From Fictibacillus phosphorivorans (lineage in GTDB: Bacteria > Bacillota > Bacilli > Bacillales > Fictibacillaceae), in contig NZ_LRFC01000002.1 of the NCBI RefSeq assembly GCF_001619875.1, positions 1-64,000 of the forward strand: a stretch of 64,000 nt of DNA, read 5' to 3'. A program made the translations under genes and the position numbers. Positions 17,228-25,816 of the stretch are shown here, piece by piece. The notes beneath the pieces were generated by a model that was not told the DNA's origin, ran no database searches, and was given only the letters and a program-made list of their open reading frames with translations. How positions within the stretch are numbered: position 1 is the stretch's first letter; the number at the start of each line of letters is the position of its first letter.

Positions 17228-17257
17228 ATTATAGAGTAAGTTTTGCATTTCCGCCAA
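17228..17257 (-). promoter_or_regulatory. promoter of cshB-nfo
   Basis: TTGGCG, an 18-bp spacer, then TATAAT on the minus strand. Confidence 0.5.
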
Positions 17258-17359
17258 CCATCCTTAAGATTAGGAAGAAAACAGGGATAAATATCACACA
17301 TGTTTTTCTAATTTCATATTCTGTATATGAGCGTATTATTTTGGAAAGGAGGGGGAATT

Positions 17360-17980
17360 ATGCAGCCATTTTATAGATATCCAAATCAACCTCAGCATCC
17401 GATGCAGCCGTTTCAAGTAAATCCTTATATGCAAAACATGCATGGAATGCCTGGAATGAACCACATGCCTCGTCAGATGGGTTCAGTAGATCGATTTTTA
17501 GGAACAATTGGAAACGGTGGAAGTGTGACAGGCGGTACTAATGTCTTCACAATGCTGAACAATGTTCAAAAGGTACTAAAAGTTGCTGAAACGATGGGAC
17601 CAATGATCAAGCAATACGGTCCTGCTATGAGGAATCTGCCATCCATCATGACAGCGCTTAAGGATTTCCAGAACGGGTCGAGCAAAAAGTCGGACAGTGA
17701 TACTGAGGCAGATACCTCCGAAAAAGCGGAAATGACCGTAGTGAAAAATGAAGTTAAAGAAAATGCTGAGTCCAAGAAAAAAGAGAAGAAAGAAAAAAGA
17801 AAATCAGACTCAGAGGAGAAGATCGTTGTAGCAGGTCCTAAATCATCAAAAGCTCCCACCCAACCTAACGCAGCACCAAAAGGCAAAGTAGCATCACCAG
17901 GAACAAAGTTCATACCGTCTGCACCAAAACCAAACGTTCCTAAAGGTTATCAATTGCAAGGACCTAAGCTATATGTATAA
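17360..17980 (+). CDS. yqfQ: YqfQ/VrrA-family protein
   Basis: 206 residues in three parts: a Met/Pro/Gln-rich low-complexity N-terminus (about 1-45), a conserved core (about 45-110; DRFLGTIGNGGSVTGG ... GPAMRNLPSIMTALKDF), and a Lys/Glu/Ser-rich tail ending GYQLQGPKLYV. This is the YqfQ family, related to VrrA of B. anthracis; it is thought to be spore-associated but its role is not established. ATG 17360 follows AAAGGAGGGGG. Sits between cshB and ispH as in B. subtilis. Confidence 0.82.
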   Translation: MQPFYRYPNQPQHPMQPFQVNPYMQNMHGMPGMNHMPRQMGSVDRFLGTIGNGGSVTGGTNVFTMLNNVQKVLKVAETMGPMIKQYGPAMRNLPSIMTALKDFQNGSSKKSDSDTEADTSEKAEMTVVKNEVKENAESKKKEKKEKRKSDSEEKIVVAGPKSSKAPTQPNAAPKGKVASPGTKFIPSAPKPNVPKGYQLQGPKLYV

Positions 17981-17989
17981 GTATTGTGT

Positions 17990-18018
17990 TTGAGTTCTAA
18001 TGATCTCTCCTATATAAT
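17990..18018 (+). promoter_or_regulatory. sigma-A promoter of ispH
   Basis: TTGAGT, a 17-bp spacer, then TATAAT. Transcription would start near 18025, about 75 nt before the gene. Confidence 0.75.
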
Positions 18019-18044
18019 AAGAGACATACAGAAGTAAATCTCCC

Positions 18045-18076
18045 AAGACAGCATAGATCTCTGTGCTGTCTTTTAT
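18045..18076 (+). terminator. terminator-like hairpin inside the ispH leader
   Basis: AAGACAGCA pairs with TGCTGTCTT over a 10-nt loop and is followed by TTATAT. It is downstream of the ispH promoter, so it may be an attenuator as well as the end of yqfQ transcripts. Confidence 0.6.
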
Positions 18077-18099
18077 ATGAATAAAGGAGAGAGCCAAAC

Positions 18100-19044
18100 A
18101 TGGAAATAATAAAAATATCTCCGAGAGGGTATTGTTATGGCGTTGTGGATGCAATGGTAATGGCAAGGCAAGCTGCGAATGATCCAACACTGCCAAGACC
18201 TATCTATATTCTTGGTATGATCGTACACAACAAACATGTAACAGATGCCTTTGAAGAAGAAGGAATCATTACACTCGATGGAAATAACCGCTTAGATATT
18301 ATCCGTAATATTGATTCAGGTACAGTAATCTATACAGCTCATGGAGTTTCACCAGAAGTGAGACGCATTGCTCACGAAAAAGGCCTTTATGAAATAGATG
18401 CAACATGTCCAGATGTAACAAAAACGCATGACCTTATACGTGAAAAAGAAAAAGAAGGTTATGAAATTATCTATATCGGAAAAAAAGGCCATCCTGAACC
18501 TGAAGGTGCAATCGGAATCGCTCCACACATTGTTCACCTCGTTGAAAATATGGATGATTTAGAAGCACTAGATGTTCAAAGCGAGAAGATACTTATTACA
18601 AATCAAACGACAATGAGTCAATGGGATGTAGCTGAACTCATTAAACACTTGCTCGTGAAGTATCCTTCGGCAGAGGTTCATAAAGAAATTTGCTTAGCGA
18701 CACAGGTAAGACAGGAAGCTGTTGCGAATCAAGCTGGAGATTGCGACCTGGTTCTTGTGGTTGGTGATCCTAGGAGCAATAACTCAAACCGTTTGGCACA
18801 AGTTTCAGAAGAAATCGCGGGTACAACTGCTTATCGAATCTCGGATGTTTCAGAAATTGACCTTGCATGGTTAGAAGGTGTCAAAAAGGTTGGTATCACA
18901 TCTGGTGCTTCTACTCCTACACCAATAACTAAAGAAGTTATTGATTTCCTTAAAAATTATGATGCCACGAATGAAGAAACGTGGAAAAAAGAACGGAAAG
19001 TTACATTAAACCGCATTCTTCCTAAAGTAAAAGAAAAAAAATAA
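18100..19044 (+). CDS. ispH: 4-hydroxy-3-methylbut-2-enyl diphosphate reductase (IspH/LytB)
   Basis: 314 residues. Last step of the MEP pathway, giving IPP and DMAPP. The three [4Fe-4S] cysteines are clear: GYCYGV (about residue 12), DATCPDV (about 106) and EICLATQ (about 200). Substrate-contact motifs [19 protein letters not shown] and [11 protein letters not shown] are present. ATG 18100 follows AAAGGAG by 9 nt. Its own promoter and leader hairpin lie upstream. Confidence 0.96.
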   Translation: MEIIKISPRGYCYGVVDAMVMARQAANDPTLPRPIYILGMIVHNKHVTDAFEEEGIITLDGNNRLDIIRNIDSGTVIYTAHGVSPEVRRIAHEKGLYEIDATCPDVTKTHDLIREKEKEGYEIIYIGKKGHPEPEGAIGIAPHIVHLVENMDDLEALDVQSEKILITNQTTMSQWDVAELIKHLLVKYPSAEVHKEICLATQVRQEAVANQAGDCDLVLVVGDPRSNNSNRLAQVSEEIAGTTAYRISDVSEIDLAWLEGVKKVGITSGASTPTPITKEVIDFLKNYDATNEETWKKERKVTLNRILPKVKEKK

Positions 19045-19048
19045 CAAG

Positions 19049-19086
19049 AAAGCAAAGCTGATTTTTTGTCAGCTTTGCTTTTTTTT
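19049..19086. terminator. terminator between ispH and yqfO
   Basis: AAAGCAAAGCTGA pairs with TCAGCTTTGCTTT, followed by T8; A-runs on the other side allow use by yqfO too. Confidence 0.92.
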
Positions 19087-19114
19087 ATTGTCCTCATAAA
19101 GGTAGAAGAGAATT

Positions 19115-20236
19115 CTACATAAACGTGAAAGGATCAGTTTTCACATTGGACTCTACAACAACAGTCTCATATTTTTCAGACGCAAGCTTGTTCTCTAAGA
19201 CGCTTTTAAGTTCGCTTTTCATGATTTGTTCAATGTGATGTCCTGCATCAATGATCGTCAGTCCTTCTTCTTGTGCATCATGTGCATTGTGATAATAAAT
19301 ATCACCTGTGACAAGAACATCAGCACCTTTATGAAGAGCCGAATGGATATATTTGTTCCCATCTCCGCCGACAACAGCTACTTTTTTTATGAAAGACTTA
19401 TTTCCCTTAATGACACGAACATTTGAAATCTGAAAAACCTTTTTAACATGATCTACAAACTCTTGAAGATTCATTTCTTTAGGCAGCTTTCCGATTTTAC
19501 CTATTCCGAGCTCGTTTCCTCTATTCAAAAGCGGATAAAGGTCGTACGCTACCTCTTCGTATGGATGAGCTTTTTTCATTGAAGCAATTACAGCTTTTTG
19601 AATGGATATCGGCAGGATTGACTCAATCTTAACTTCTTCTGTCCGCTCTAATTGACCTTGTTTTCCAATGTAAGGTGTCGTTCCTTCTAGCGGGGTAAAT
19701 GTCCCAAATCCATTAGAAGTGAAGGTGCAGTGGCTATAGTTGCCAATATGCCCTGCGCCTGCGTTGCCAATCGCTTCCCTTACCTGCTCCTCATGTGAAA
19801 CGGGTACAAAGACAGATAATTTTACAAGCTGATCTCCATAGGTAGTTGAAAGCACTTCTGTTTGTGTTAACTGCAGTTGATTTGCCAGCCACTCATTAAC
19901 TCCTAAAGCAGTAACATCAAGGTTAGTATGGGCGGCATATACTGTGATGTCGTTTTTGATCAGCTTTTCAATCACTCTTCCTTTAGAAGTACTTATATCT
20001 AGTTTCTTTAAAGGGCGGTATAGCAATGGATGATGTGCAATGATTAAATCTACATCCCCTTCAATCGCTTCATCTACAACACTTTCTAATACATCTAGAG
20101 TAATCATTACTTTTTTTACAGGTTTATTTAGTGTACCGACCTGTAAACCAATAGGATCACCTTCCATTGCCATCTTTTTTGGTGCAAAACTTTCTAAGAG
20201 AGAAATGATATATTGCCCGCTTGCCGCTTTACTCAA
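19115..20236 (-). CDS. yqfO: NIF3-like protein YqfO (DUF34)
   Basis: 373 residues. The N- and C-terminal halves make the NIF3 fold with a di-metal site (AHHPLLYR and AHTNLD near the N-terminus; DIYYHNAHDAQEEGLTIID near the C-terminus), and a middle insert of about 110 residues is typical of the longer Gram-positive form. The biochemical role is unsettled. I chose TTG 20236, 7-8 nt after AGAGGAG and overlapping the trmK stop (TTGA); this signals translational coupling with trmK. Confidence 0.88.
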   Translation of the reverse strand: MSKAASGQYIISLLESFAPKKMAMEGDPIGLQVGTLNKPVKKVMITLDVLESVVDEAIEGDVDLIIAHHPLLYRPLKKLDISTSKGRVIEKLIKNDITVYAAHTNLDVTALGVNEWLANQLQLTQTEVLSTTYGDQLVKLSVFVPVSHEEQVREAIGNAGAGHIGNYSHCTFTSNGFGTFTPLEGTTPYIGKQGQLERTEEVKIESILPISIQKAVIASMKKAHPYEEVAYDLYPLLNRGNELGIGKIGKLPKEMNLQEFVDHVKKVFQISNVRVIKGNKSFIKKVAVVGGDGNKYIHSALHKGADVLVTGDIYYHNAHDAQEEGLTIIDAGHHIEQIMKSELKSVLENKLASEKYETVVVESNVKTDPFTFM

Positions 20237-20934
20237 AGAATCCACTCCTCTGCTAGTCTTACGTTTTTTTCAATCTCTTTTCTTTTTTCTTCTGATGCTT
20301 TCCCTTGGCTATTTTCCATCTGATTTAATATGGCTTTCCATTGGGCGACTTCCCCAGTCCATTTTTCTTTAAACACTTCATTTTGATCTTTTAATAAAAA
20401 GGGTCCGAATAAAATTTCTGCATCCATGCTATCCGTATACGGCTGGCTGCCTTCTCGGTCAGCAACTAGAATTTCGTAAATTTTTCCGTCTTCTTTTAGG
20501 ATTTCTTCATCTACAAGTACCCAACCCTCTTTTAGTAGCCAGTTCCTAACGTTCCTAGCACCAATATTAGGCTGAAGAATAAGACGTTTAGTACTTCCGA
20601 GTTTTTCTTTTCCTTTTTCAAGAATAGATGTTATTAGGGAACCACCCATTCCGCATATCGTTACGACTTCTGCTTCATCTTCTTCCAAAACAGAGAGGCC
20701 ATCACCTTTTCTAACTTCAATCATATCGTTTAATCCATCTAATGTTATTTGTTCTTTAGCAGATAGGAATGGTCCATCTGTGATTTCCCCAGCAATTCCT
20801 TTTTTGATCACTTTTTTCAGTCCCAAAAAGCAAGGCAAATAAGCATGATCAGATCCAATATCCGCTACAATTGCGTTATGTGGTACAAAGGATGCAACTC
20901 TTTCCAACCGTTTTGATAATTTTTCAGAATTCAT
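20233..20934 (-). CDS. trmK: tRNA (adenine(22)-N1)-methyltransferase TrmK
   Basis: 233 residues. A Rossmann-like SAM-binding domain (VADIGSDHAYLPCFL about 25-38; TICGMGGSL about 92-100) followed by a helical C-terminal arm, the TrmK/YqfN architecture. It makes m1A22 in tRNAs such as Ser and Tyr. Coupled to yqfO as in B. subtilis. Confidence 0.9.
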   Translation of the reverse strand: MNSEKLSKRLERVASFVPHNAIVADIGSDHAYLPCFLGLKKVIKKGIAGEITDGPFLSAKEQITLDGLNDMIEVRKGDGLSVLEEDEAEVVTICGMGGSLITSILEKGKEKLGSTKRLILQPNIGARNVRNWLLKEGWVLVDEEILKEDGKIYEILVADREGSQPYTDSMDAEILFGPFLLKDQNEVFKEKWTGEVAQWKAILNQMENSQGKASEEKRKEIEKNVRLAEEWIL

Positions 20935-20999
20935 TTTTTATCACCGTTTCATTAGTTTGTTCACTTTAGTATTCGTCACTTATTCGATTTTTTGCAAAT

Positions 21000-21029
21000 A
21001 AAAAAACTTCTTGTTATAGAAACAAGAAG
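21000..21029 (-). terminator. cccA terminator
   Basis: CTTCTTGTT pairs with AACAAGAAG, followed on the minus strand by TTTTTTTATTT. Confidence 0.85.
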
Positions 21030-21040
21030 CTTCTCTTATT

Positions 21041-21385
21041 TTATTTTTTTTCTGCTAGCCAATCAACTAGAATTTTCGCTTCTTCACCTTTTACTAGCCC
21101 TGCTGGCATTCCAGATCCTTTACCGTTTTTTACGATATCGGCAATTTCTTCTGGCTTGTACTTTCCGCCAATCTTTTCAAGTGCAGGACCAACGTTACCT
21201 TCTAAATTTTGCCCATGACAAGAAGAACAGTTCTGCTTATAGATTGCTTCAGGATCCATAGCAGCCTTTTCTTTATCCTGACTCGCCGTATGAATTTTGT
21301 TAATACCATATCCGCCCATTGTAAGCATAAGAACAATCCCGATAACTCCAATAATGGCAAAAGGAATGAGTGGATTACGTTTCAT
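21041..21385 (-). CDS. cccA: cytochrome c550
   Basis: 114 residues. One N-terminal membrane anchor (about 7-28) and a small c-type haem domain with CSSCH (C53, C56, H57) and an axial methionine in GSGMPAG (M93). It carries electrons on the outer face of the membrane, probably to a terminal oxidase. Located beside sigA as in B. subtilis. A cre-like site lies 90-100 bp upstream, fitting catabolite control. Confidence 0.92.
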   Translation of the reverse strand: MKRNPLIPFAIIGVIGIVLMLTMGGYGINKIHTASQDKEKAAMDPEAIYKQNCSSCHGQNLEGNVGPALEKIGGKYKPEEIADIVKNGKGSGMPAGLVKGEEAKILVDWLAEKK

Positions 21386-21473
21386 GCAAATTCCTCCTTC
21401 GTCTGTACAGGTACATTTGTTGTCTTGATAATCTTAATATGTATTGGTTAACAATCCATAACCTATTGTACTG

Positions 21474-21487
21474 TAAAAGCGTTTACT
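21474..21487 (-). promoter_or_regulatory. cre-like site upstream of cccA
   Basis: TAAAAGCGTTTACT matches the CcpA consensus TGWAANCGNTNWCA at 12 of 14 positions. Confidence 0.5.
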
Positions 21488-21583
21488 TGGGAAGTACAAA
21501 CTCTATTTTTCCCAGTTTTGTCACAGTATTAACGATTTAAACGTATCATTTTCATTGATCGAGTTGCCGAGAACTTCTTCAAT

Positions 21584-21609
21584 AAAAAAAACAGCCACAC
21601 CAGGTGGCT
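21584..21609 (-). terminator. terminator of the acyl-CoA operon
   Basis: AGCCAC and GTGGCT pair over a 5-nt loop, followed by T8 on the minus strand; it overlaps the last codon of the synthetase gene. Confidence 0.88.
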
Positions 21610-23221
21610 ATTCATGGGTAACAGACAAAGCCTCGATTGCTTGTTCTCTTAACTTAAACTTTTGTACTTTACCAGAGGCTGTCATAGGATACTGTTGAAG
21701 AAACATATAGTATTCAGGAATCTTAAAGTGAGCAATCTTTCCTTTACAAAAATCTTTTAATTCGTTATCAGAAAGAGTGTGCCCTTCTTTCAGCTGAATG
21801 CATGCTGCTACTTTTTCACCAAACTTTTTATCAGGAACTCCGATGACCTGAACATCTAAGATTGAAGGATGAGAATAGAGAAACTCTTCTACTTCTCTTG
21901 GATATACATTCTCACCGCCACGAATGATCATATCTTTTAAGCGCCCAGTAATCCTGTAATAGCCTTCTTCATCCACCGTTGCCAAATCACCTGTATGAAG
22001 CCATCCTTCTGGATCAATAGCATCCTTTGTGGCTTCAGGCATCTTGTAGTAGCCTTTCATCACATGATACCCTCTCGTACACAGTTCCCCCTGTTCCCCT
22101 GCTTTAACCTCTTTACTTGTAACAGGGTCTATGATTTTAGCCTCTACTTGTGCATGCTTTTTACCAACCGTCTCAACTCTTCTCTCAATCGGGTCATCTG
22201 TTCTCGTTTGTGTGATAACAGGTGAAGATTCAGTCTGGCCATACGCAATCGTTATTTCTGACATCCCCATTTTTCCGATTACGTTTTTCATAACTTCGAT
22301 CGGACATGGTGATCCTGCCATGATACCTGTGCGCAGTGTACTTAAATCATATGAATCAAAGTTTGGAAGATTCAGTTCTGCAATGAACATCGTCGGAACT
22401 CCATGCAAACCTGTACACTTTTCATTTTCTACTGTTTCTAATACTTCTTGGGGATCAAACTGTACGATTGGTACCATCGTTGCTCCAACAGAAACAGCCG
22501 CAAGCGTTCCAAGAACACATCCAAAACAATGGAAGAACGGAACAGGAATACATAATCGATCGGCATTTGTGAGATTCATGCTATCAGCAATCTGCCTAGC
22601 GTTATTCACAATGTTGTAGTGTGTCAGCATCACACCTTTAGGAAATCCAGTCGTACCTGATGTGTATTGCATATTGATCACATCATCATAGTGCAGAGAG
22701 CTTTCTCTTTCCTGAAGGGCTTCATCTGATATCGTATTACCTGCTTCTAAAATTTCTTGGAACGTTTCATATGATGTAGAATTTGATCCAAGTAAAACAA
22801 AGTGTTTTAGCAATGGAAACTCATCAGGTCTCTTCTTAACAGAGTCAACCATTTCACGATAGGAAGTGGAACGAAATTCTTCTATAAAGAAAAGTGCCTT
22901 TGCGTCAGATTGTTTTAATAAATAATCAAGTTCTGAGCGCTGATAGTTCGTATTTACGGTCACTAAAACAGCTCCTGCTCGAGCTGAACCAAATTGAAGA
23001 AGCAGCCATTCCGGTACATTTGTAGCCCAAACGGCAATGTGGTCACCTTTTTCGATTCCCATTGCCATCAAACCTTTTGCAACTTTAGTCGTTAATTCAT
23101 AAAATTCCTTGTAGGTGTAGCGAATTCCAAGTTTACTGTAAACCATAGCTTCTTGATCTTTTAGATTCAATGCTTGTTTCTTTAAACAATCTCCTACAGT
23201 TACTTTCATTAACTCAGCCAT
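21608..23221 (-). CDS. acyl-CoA synthetase (AMP-forming), YngI-like
   Basis: 537 residues of the adenylate-forming superfamily: P-loop YTSGTTGFPKGV (about 187-198), GYGQTE-type motif IAYGQTESS, hinge GWLHTGD and GRLKDMIIRGGENVYP, and the catalytic Lys in ASGKVQKF near the C-terminus. It activates a fatty acid to its CoA ester; chain length cannot be read. It follows an acyl-CoA dehydrogenase gene by 30 bp, giving activation plus first beta-oxidation step in one operon, like yngJ-yngI of B. subtilis. Confidence 0.88.
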   Translation of the reverse strand: MAELMKVTVGDCLKKQALNLKDQEAMVYSKLGIRYTYKEFYELTTKVAKGLMAMGIEKGDHIAVWATNVPEWLLLQFGSARAGAVLVTVNTNYQRSELDYLLKQSDAKALFFIEEFRSTSYREMVDSVKKRPDEFPLLKHFVLLGSNSTSYETFQEILEAGNTISDEALQERESSLHYDDVINMQYTSGTTGFPKGVMLTHYNIVNNARQIADSMNLTNADRLCIPVPFFHCFGCVLGTLAAVSVGATMVPIVQFDPQEVLETVENEKCTGLHGVPTMFIAELNLPNFDSYDLSTLRTGIMAGSPCPIEVMKNVIGKMGMSEITIAYGQTESSPVITQTRTDDPIERRVETVGKKHAQVEAKIIDPVTSKEVKAGEQGELCTRGYHVMKGYYKMPEATKDAIDPEGWLHTGDLATVDEEGYYRITGRLKDMIIRGGENVYPREVEEFLYSHPSILDVQVIGVPDKKFGEKVAACIQLKEGHTLSDNELKDFCKGKIAHFKIPEYYMFLQQYPMTASGKVQKFKLREQAIEALSVTHE

Positions 23222-23251
23222 AATTCACCCCATCACCTTATATTATGAACG

Positions 23252-24391
23252 TTAGCAACCAATCTCTCTAGCGATAACAATACGTTGGACTTCTGAAGTA
23301 CCTTCTCCGATTTCTAAAAGTTTTGCATCTCTAAAATAACGTTCTACATGATAATCTCTCATGTACCCGTTACCACCATGAATTTGAACAGATTCAGAAC
23401 AAATCTGCATACAAGCTTCAGACGCGTATAATTTCGCCATCGAAGCTTCTTTCGAGAACTTTTTACCTTGGTCTTTTAACCAAGCTGCTTTGTATACCAT
23501 CATTCTTGCAAGTTCAATCTTCATCGCCATATCCGCAAGTTTAAATTGAATAGCTTGAAATTTCGAGATTGACCTTCCAAACTGTTTGCGTTCCTTTGCA
23601 TACGCAAGAGCCTTCTCATAAGCCGCTTGTGCAATACCAACTGCCATAGCACCAATTCCGATTCTTCCGCCATCCAGCGTCACGAGAAACTGTTTAAAGC
23701 CATCTCCGCGCTTTCCGAGCAAGTTCTCTTCTGGAACGGTTACATCTTCCATGAAAAGTTCAGTTGTATTAGAAGAATGCAGACCCATTTTTTCATAATT
23801 ATCTATGACACGGAAACCTTTAGCATCAGTAGGAACGATAATCGCTGAAATTTCCTTATCACTGCCATTTCTGTTTGTTATAGCGGTTAGTGCTAGATGC
23901 TTTGCATAGCTTGCATTCGTAATATAACATTTACTTCCATTTATAACCCATTCTCCGTTATTTAGTACCGCGGATGTCTCCGTACCTCCAGCATCTGATC
24001 CCGCATTCGGTTCAGTTAAACCAAATGCACCGAAAGATTCACCTGTACAGATTGGAGTTAGATACTTCTCTTTTTGTTCATGTGTACCAAATAAGTTTAA
24101 TGGAGCTCCACCTAAAGAAACGTGTGCAGAATATGTAATTCCTGTAGATCCGCATGCACGGCTTAGTTCTTCAACAGCAATAGCAAAACTAATCGTGTCA
24201 GCGCCGCCTCCCCCATATTCTTCTGGAAAAGGAAGTCCCATCATGCCAAGCTTAGAAAGCTTTTGGAAGATTTCTAATGGAAATTCTTTATTTTTATCTC
24301 TTGCTTCAGCTCCTGGTGCTACGACTTCATCTGCAAATTCCTTCATCATCTTTTGGATCATTAACTGCTCTTCTGTTAATGTAAAGTTCAT
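23252..24391 (-). CDS. acyl-CoA dehydrogenase
   Basis: 379 residues, the standard length. Family motifs: [14 protein letters not shown] (about 125-138) for FAD/substrate contact, and [19 protein letters not shown] at the C-terminus with the catalytic Glu region. Short/medium-chain or branched-chain class (MmgC/YngJ like); substrate uncertain. First gene of a two-gene operon with a sigma-A promoter and a cre site overlapping the start of transcription. Confidence 0.9.
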   Translation of the reverse strand: MNFTLTEEQLMIQKMMKEFADEVVAPGAEARDKNKEFPLEIFQKLSKLGMMGLPFPEEYGGGGADTISFAIAVEELSRACGSTGITYSAHVSLGGAPLNLFGTHEQKEKYLTPICTGESFGAFGLTEPNAGSDAGGTETSAVLNNGEWVINGSKCYITNASYAKHLALTAITNRNGSDKEISAIIVPTDAKGFRVIDNYEKMGLHSSNTTELFMEDVTVPEENLLGKRGDGFKQFLVTLDGGRIGIGAMAVGIAQAAYEKALAYAKERKQFGRSISKFQAIQFKLADMAMKIELARMMVYKAAWLKDQGKKFSKEASMAKLYASEACMQICSESVQIHGGNGYMRDYHVERYFRDAKLLEIGEGTSEVQRIVIAREIGC

Positions 24392-24429
24392 GGCTGCATC
24401 CCACCCTTTAATAATTTACGCCTCACAAT

Positions 24430-24443
24430 TGTATGCGCTTACA
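24430..24443 (-). promoter_or_regulatory. cre site of the acyl-CoA operon
   Basis: Minus strand TGTAAGCGCATACA matches the CcpA consensus TGWAANCGNTNWCA at 13 of 14 positions. It lies just downstream of the -10, where CcpA would block transcription. Confidence 0.65.
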
Positions 24444-24448
24444 TATTT

Positions 24449-24478
24449 ATTATAGATATAAAGGCGGAATTTTTACAA
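24449..24478 (-). promoter_or_regulatory. promoter of the acyl-CoA operon
   Basis: TTGTAA, an 18-bp spacer, then TATAAT on the minus strand, directly upstream of the cre site. Confidence 0.6.
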
Positions 24479-24610
24479 GATTTAAAGAATTTTAAATTTA
24501 ATATACAGCAGAATGCGTAAGCAAAAATAAGGATATTGCAGAAAAAAGCCATAGAAAATGAGTTTTTGGCCAATTTGCATTGAAGTGGAATAATCAGTAA
24601 AATAAAAGAA

Positions 24611-24640
24611 ATAAAAAAAGCTTGCCCGCTTGGGGCAAAC
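24611..24640 (-). terminator. sigA terminator
   Basis: Minus strand GTTTGCCC pairs with GGGCAAGC, followed by T7, directly after the sigA stop codon. Confidence 0.88.
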
Positions 24641-24643
24641 TTT

Positions 24644-25774
24644 CTATTCTAAGAAATCTTTTAATCGTTTACTTCTGCTTGGATGGCGGAGTTTTCGGAG
24701 AGCTTTAGCTTCAATCTGACGAATACGTTCACGTGTTACGCCAAATACTTTACCTACTTCTTCAAGAGTGCGAGTGCGTCCGTCATCAAGACCAAAACGT
24801 AAGCGAAGAACATTTTCTTCTCGATCTGTTAACGTATCTAGGACATCCTCAAGTTGTTCTTTTAATAGTTCGTATGCAGCAGCTTCAGAAGGTGCAAGTG
24901 CATCCTGATCTTCAATAAAATCACCAAGATGGGAGTCGTCTTCTTCACCAATAGGTGTTTCTAATGAAACTGGCTCTTGTGCAATCTTAAGGATTTCACG
25001 TACCTTTTCAGGTGTTAGTTCCATTTCAGCACCGATCTCCTCTGGTGATGGTTCTCGGCCTAGATCTTGAAGAAGCTGGCGCTGTACACGAATTAATTTA
25101 TTGATCGTTTCAACCATGTGAACAGGAATACGGATCGTACGGGCTTGGTCTGCAATTGCACGCGTAATGGCTTGACGAATCCACCACGTAGCATACGTAC
25201 TGAATTTAAAACCTTTGTCATAGTCAAATTTTTCAACAGCTTTAATCAATCCCATGTTTCCTTCTTGAATAAGATCCAGGAAAAGCATACCACGTCCGAC
25301 ATATCGTTTCGCAATACTGACAACGAGACGCAAGTTAGCTTCTGCAAGACGGCGTTTTGCTTCTTCGTCACCGTTTTCAATACGCTTAGCTAGTTCGATC
25401 TCTTCATCTGCAGAAAGCAAGTCCACACGTCCGATTTCTTTTAAGTACATACGAACGGGATCATTGATCTTTACTCCTGGTGGAACACTTAGATCATTCA
25501 GATCGAATTCTTCTTCCTCTTTTTCCATTTCGAACTTAGGATCTTCTTCATCGTCGGAATCATCAGATGCTTCTGCAACCTCAACACCTTGCTCTTCCAA
25601 GTAATGATAGAACTCATCCATTTGATCAGAATCTTGTTCAAATGGAGCTAACTTACTTGTAATTTCAGTATATGTGAGCCGCCCTCGCTTTTTACCGGCT
25701 TCAACTAATTGTTCTTTAACTTGATCGATGGTTAAATCGCCTTCCGTCCCTTGACGGTTTGGTTTCTCAGCCAT
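24644..25774 (-). CDS. sigA: RNA polymerase primary sigma factor SigA
   Basis: 376 residues. Acidic region 1.1/linker to about residue 95, region 1.2 [12 protein letters not shown], region 2 including [14 protein letters not shown] and the promoter-melting [20 protein letters not shown], region 3, and region 4 with the -35 reading helix [19 protein letters not shown]. It recognises the TTGACA/TATAAT promoters seen throughout this window. ATG 25774 follows GGAGGGG by 5-6 nt; 10 upstream codons in frame are unlikely. Third gene of yqxD-dnaG-sigA. Confidence 0.97.
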   Translation of the reverse strand: MAEKPNRQGTEGDLTIDQVKEQLVEAGKKRGRLTYTEITSKLAPFEQDSDQMDEFYHYLEEQGVEVAEASDDSDDEEDPKFEMEKEEEEFDLNDLSVPPGVKINDPVRMYLKEIGRVDLLSADEEIELAKRIENGDEEAKRRLAEANLRLVVSIAKRYVGRGMLFLDLIQEGNMGLIKAVEKFDYDKGFKFSTYATWWIRQAITRAIADQARTIRIPVHMVETINKLIRVQRQLLQDLGREPSPEEIGAEMELTPEKVREILKIAQEPVSLETPIGEEDDSHLGDFIEDQDALAPSEAAAYELLKEQLEDVLDTLTDREENVLRLRFGLDDGRTRTLEEVGKVFGVTRERIRQIEAKALRKLRHPSRSKRLKDFLE

Positions 25775-25816
25775 TCGATCCCCTCCTTCCAAAACTTCAA
25801 CCATCCTACATCCCGA

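Noticed and set aside
22131-22619. A 162-residue plus-strand frame
   Set aside because: It is the shadow of the acyl-CoA synthetase gene on the other strand, with no ribosome site or recognisable domain.
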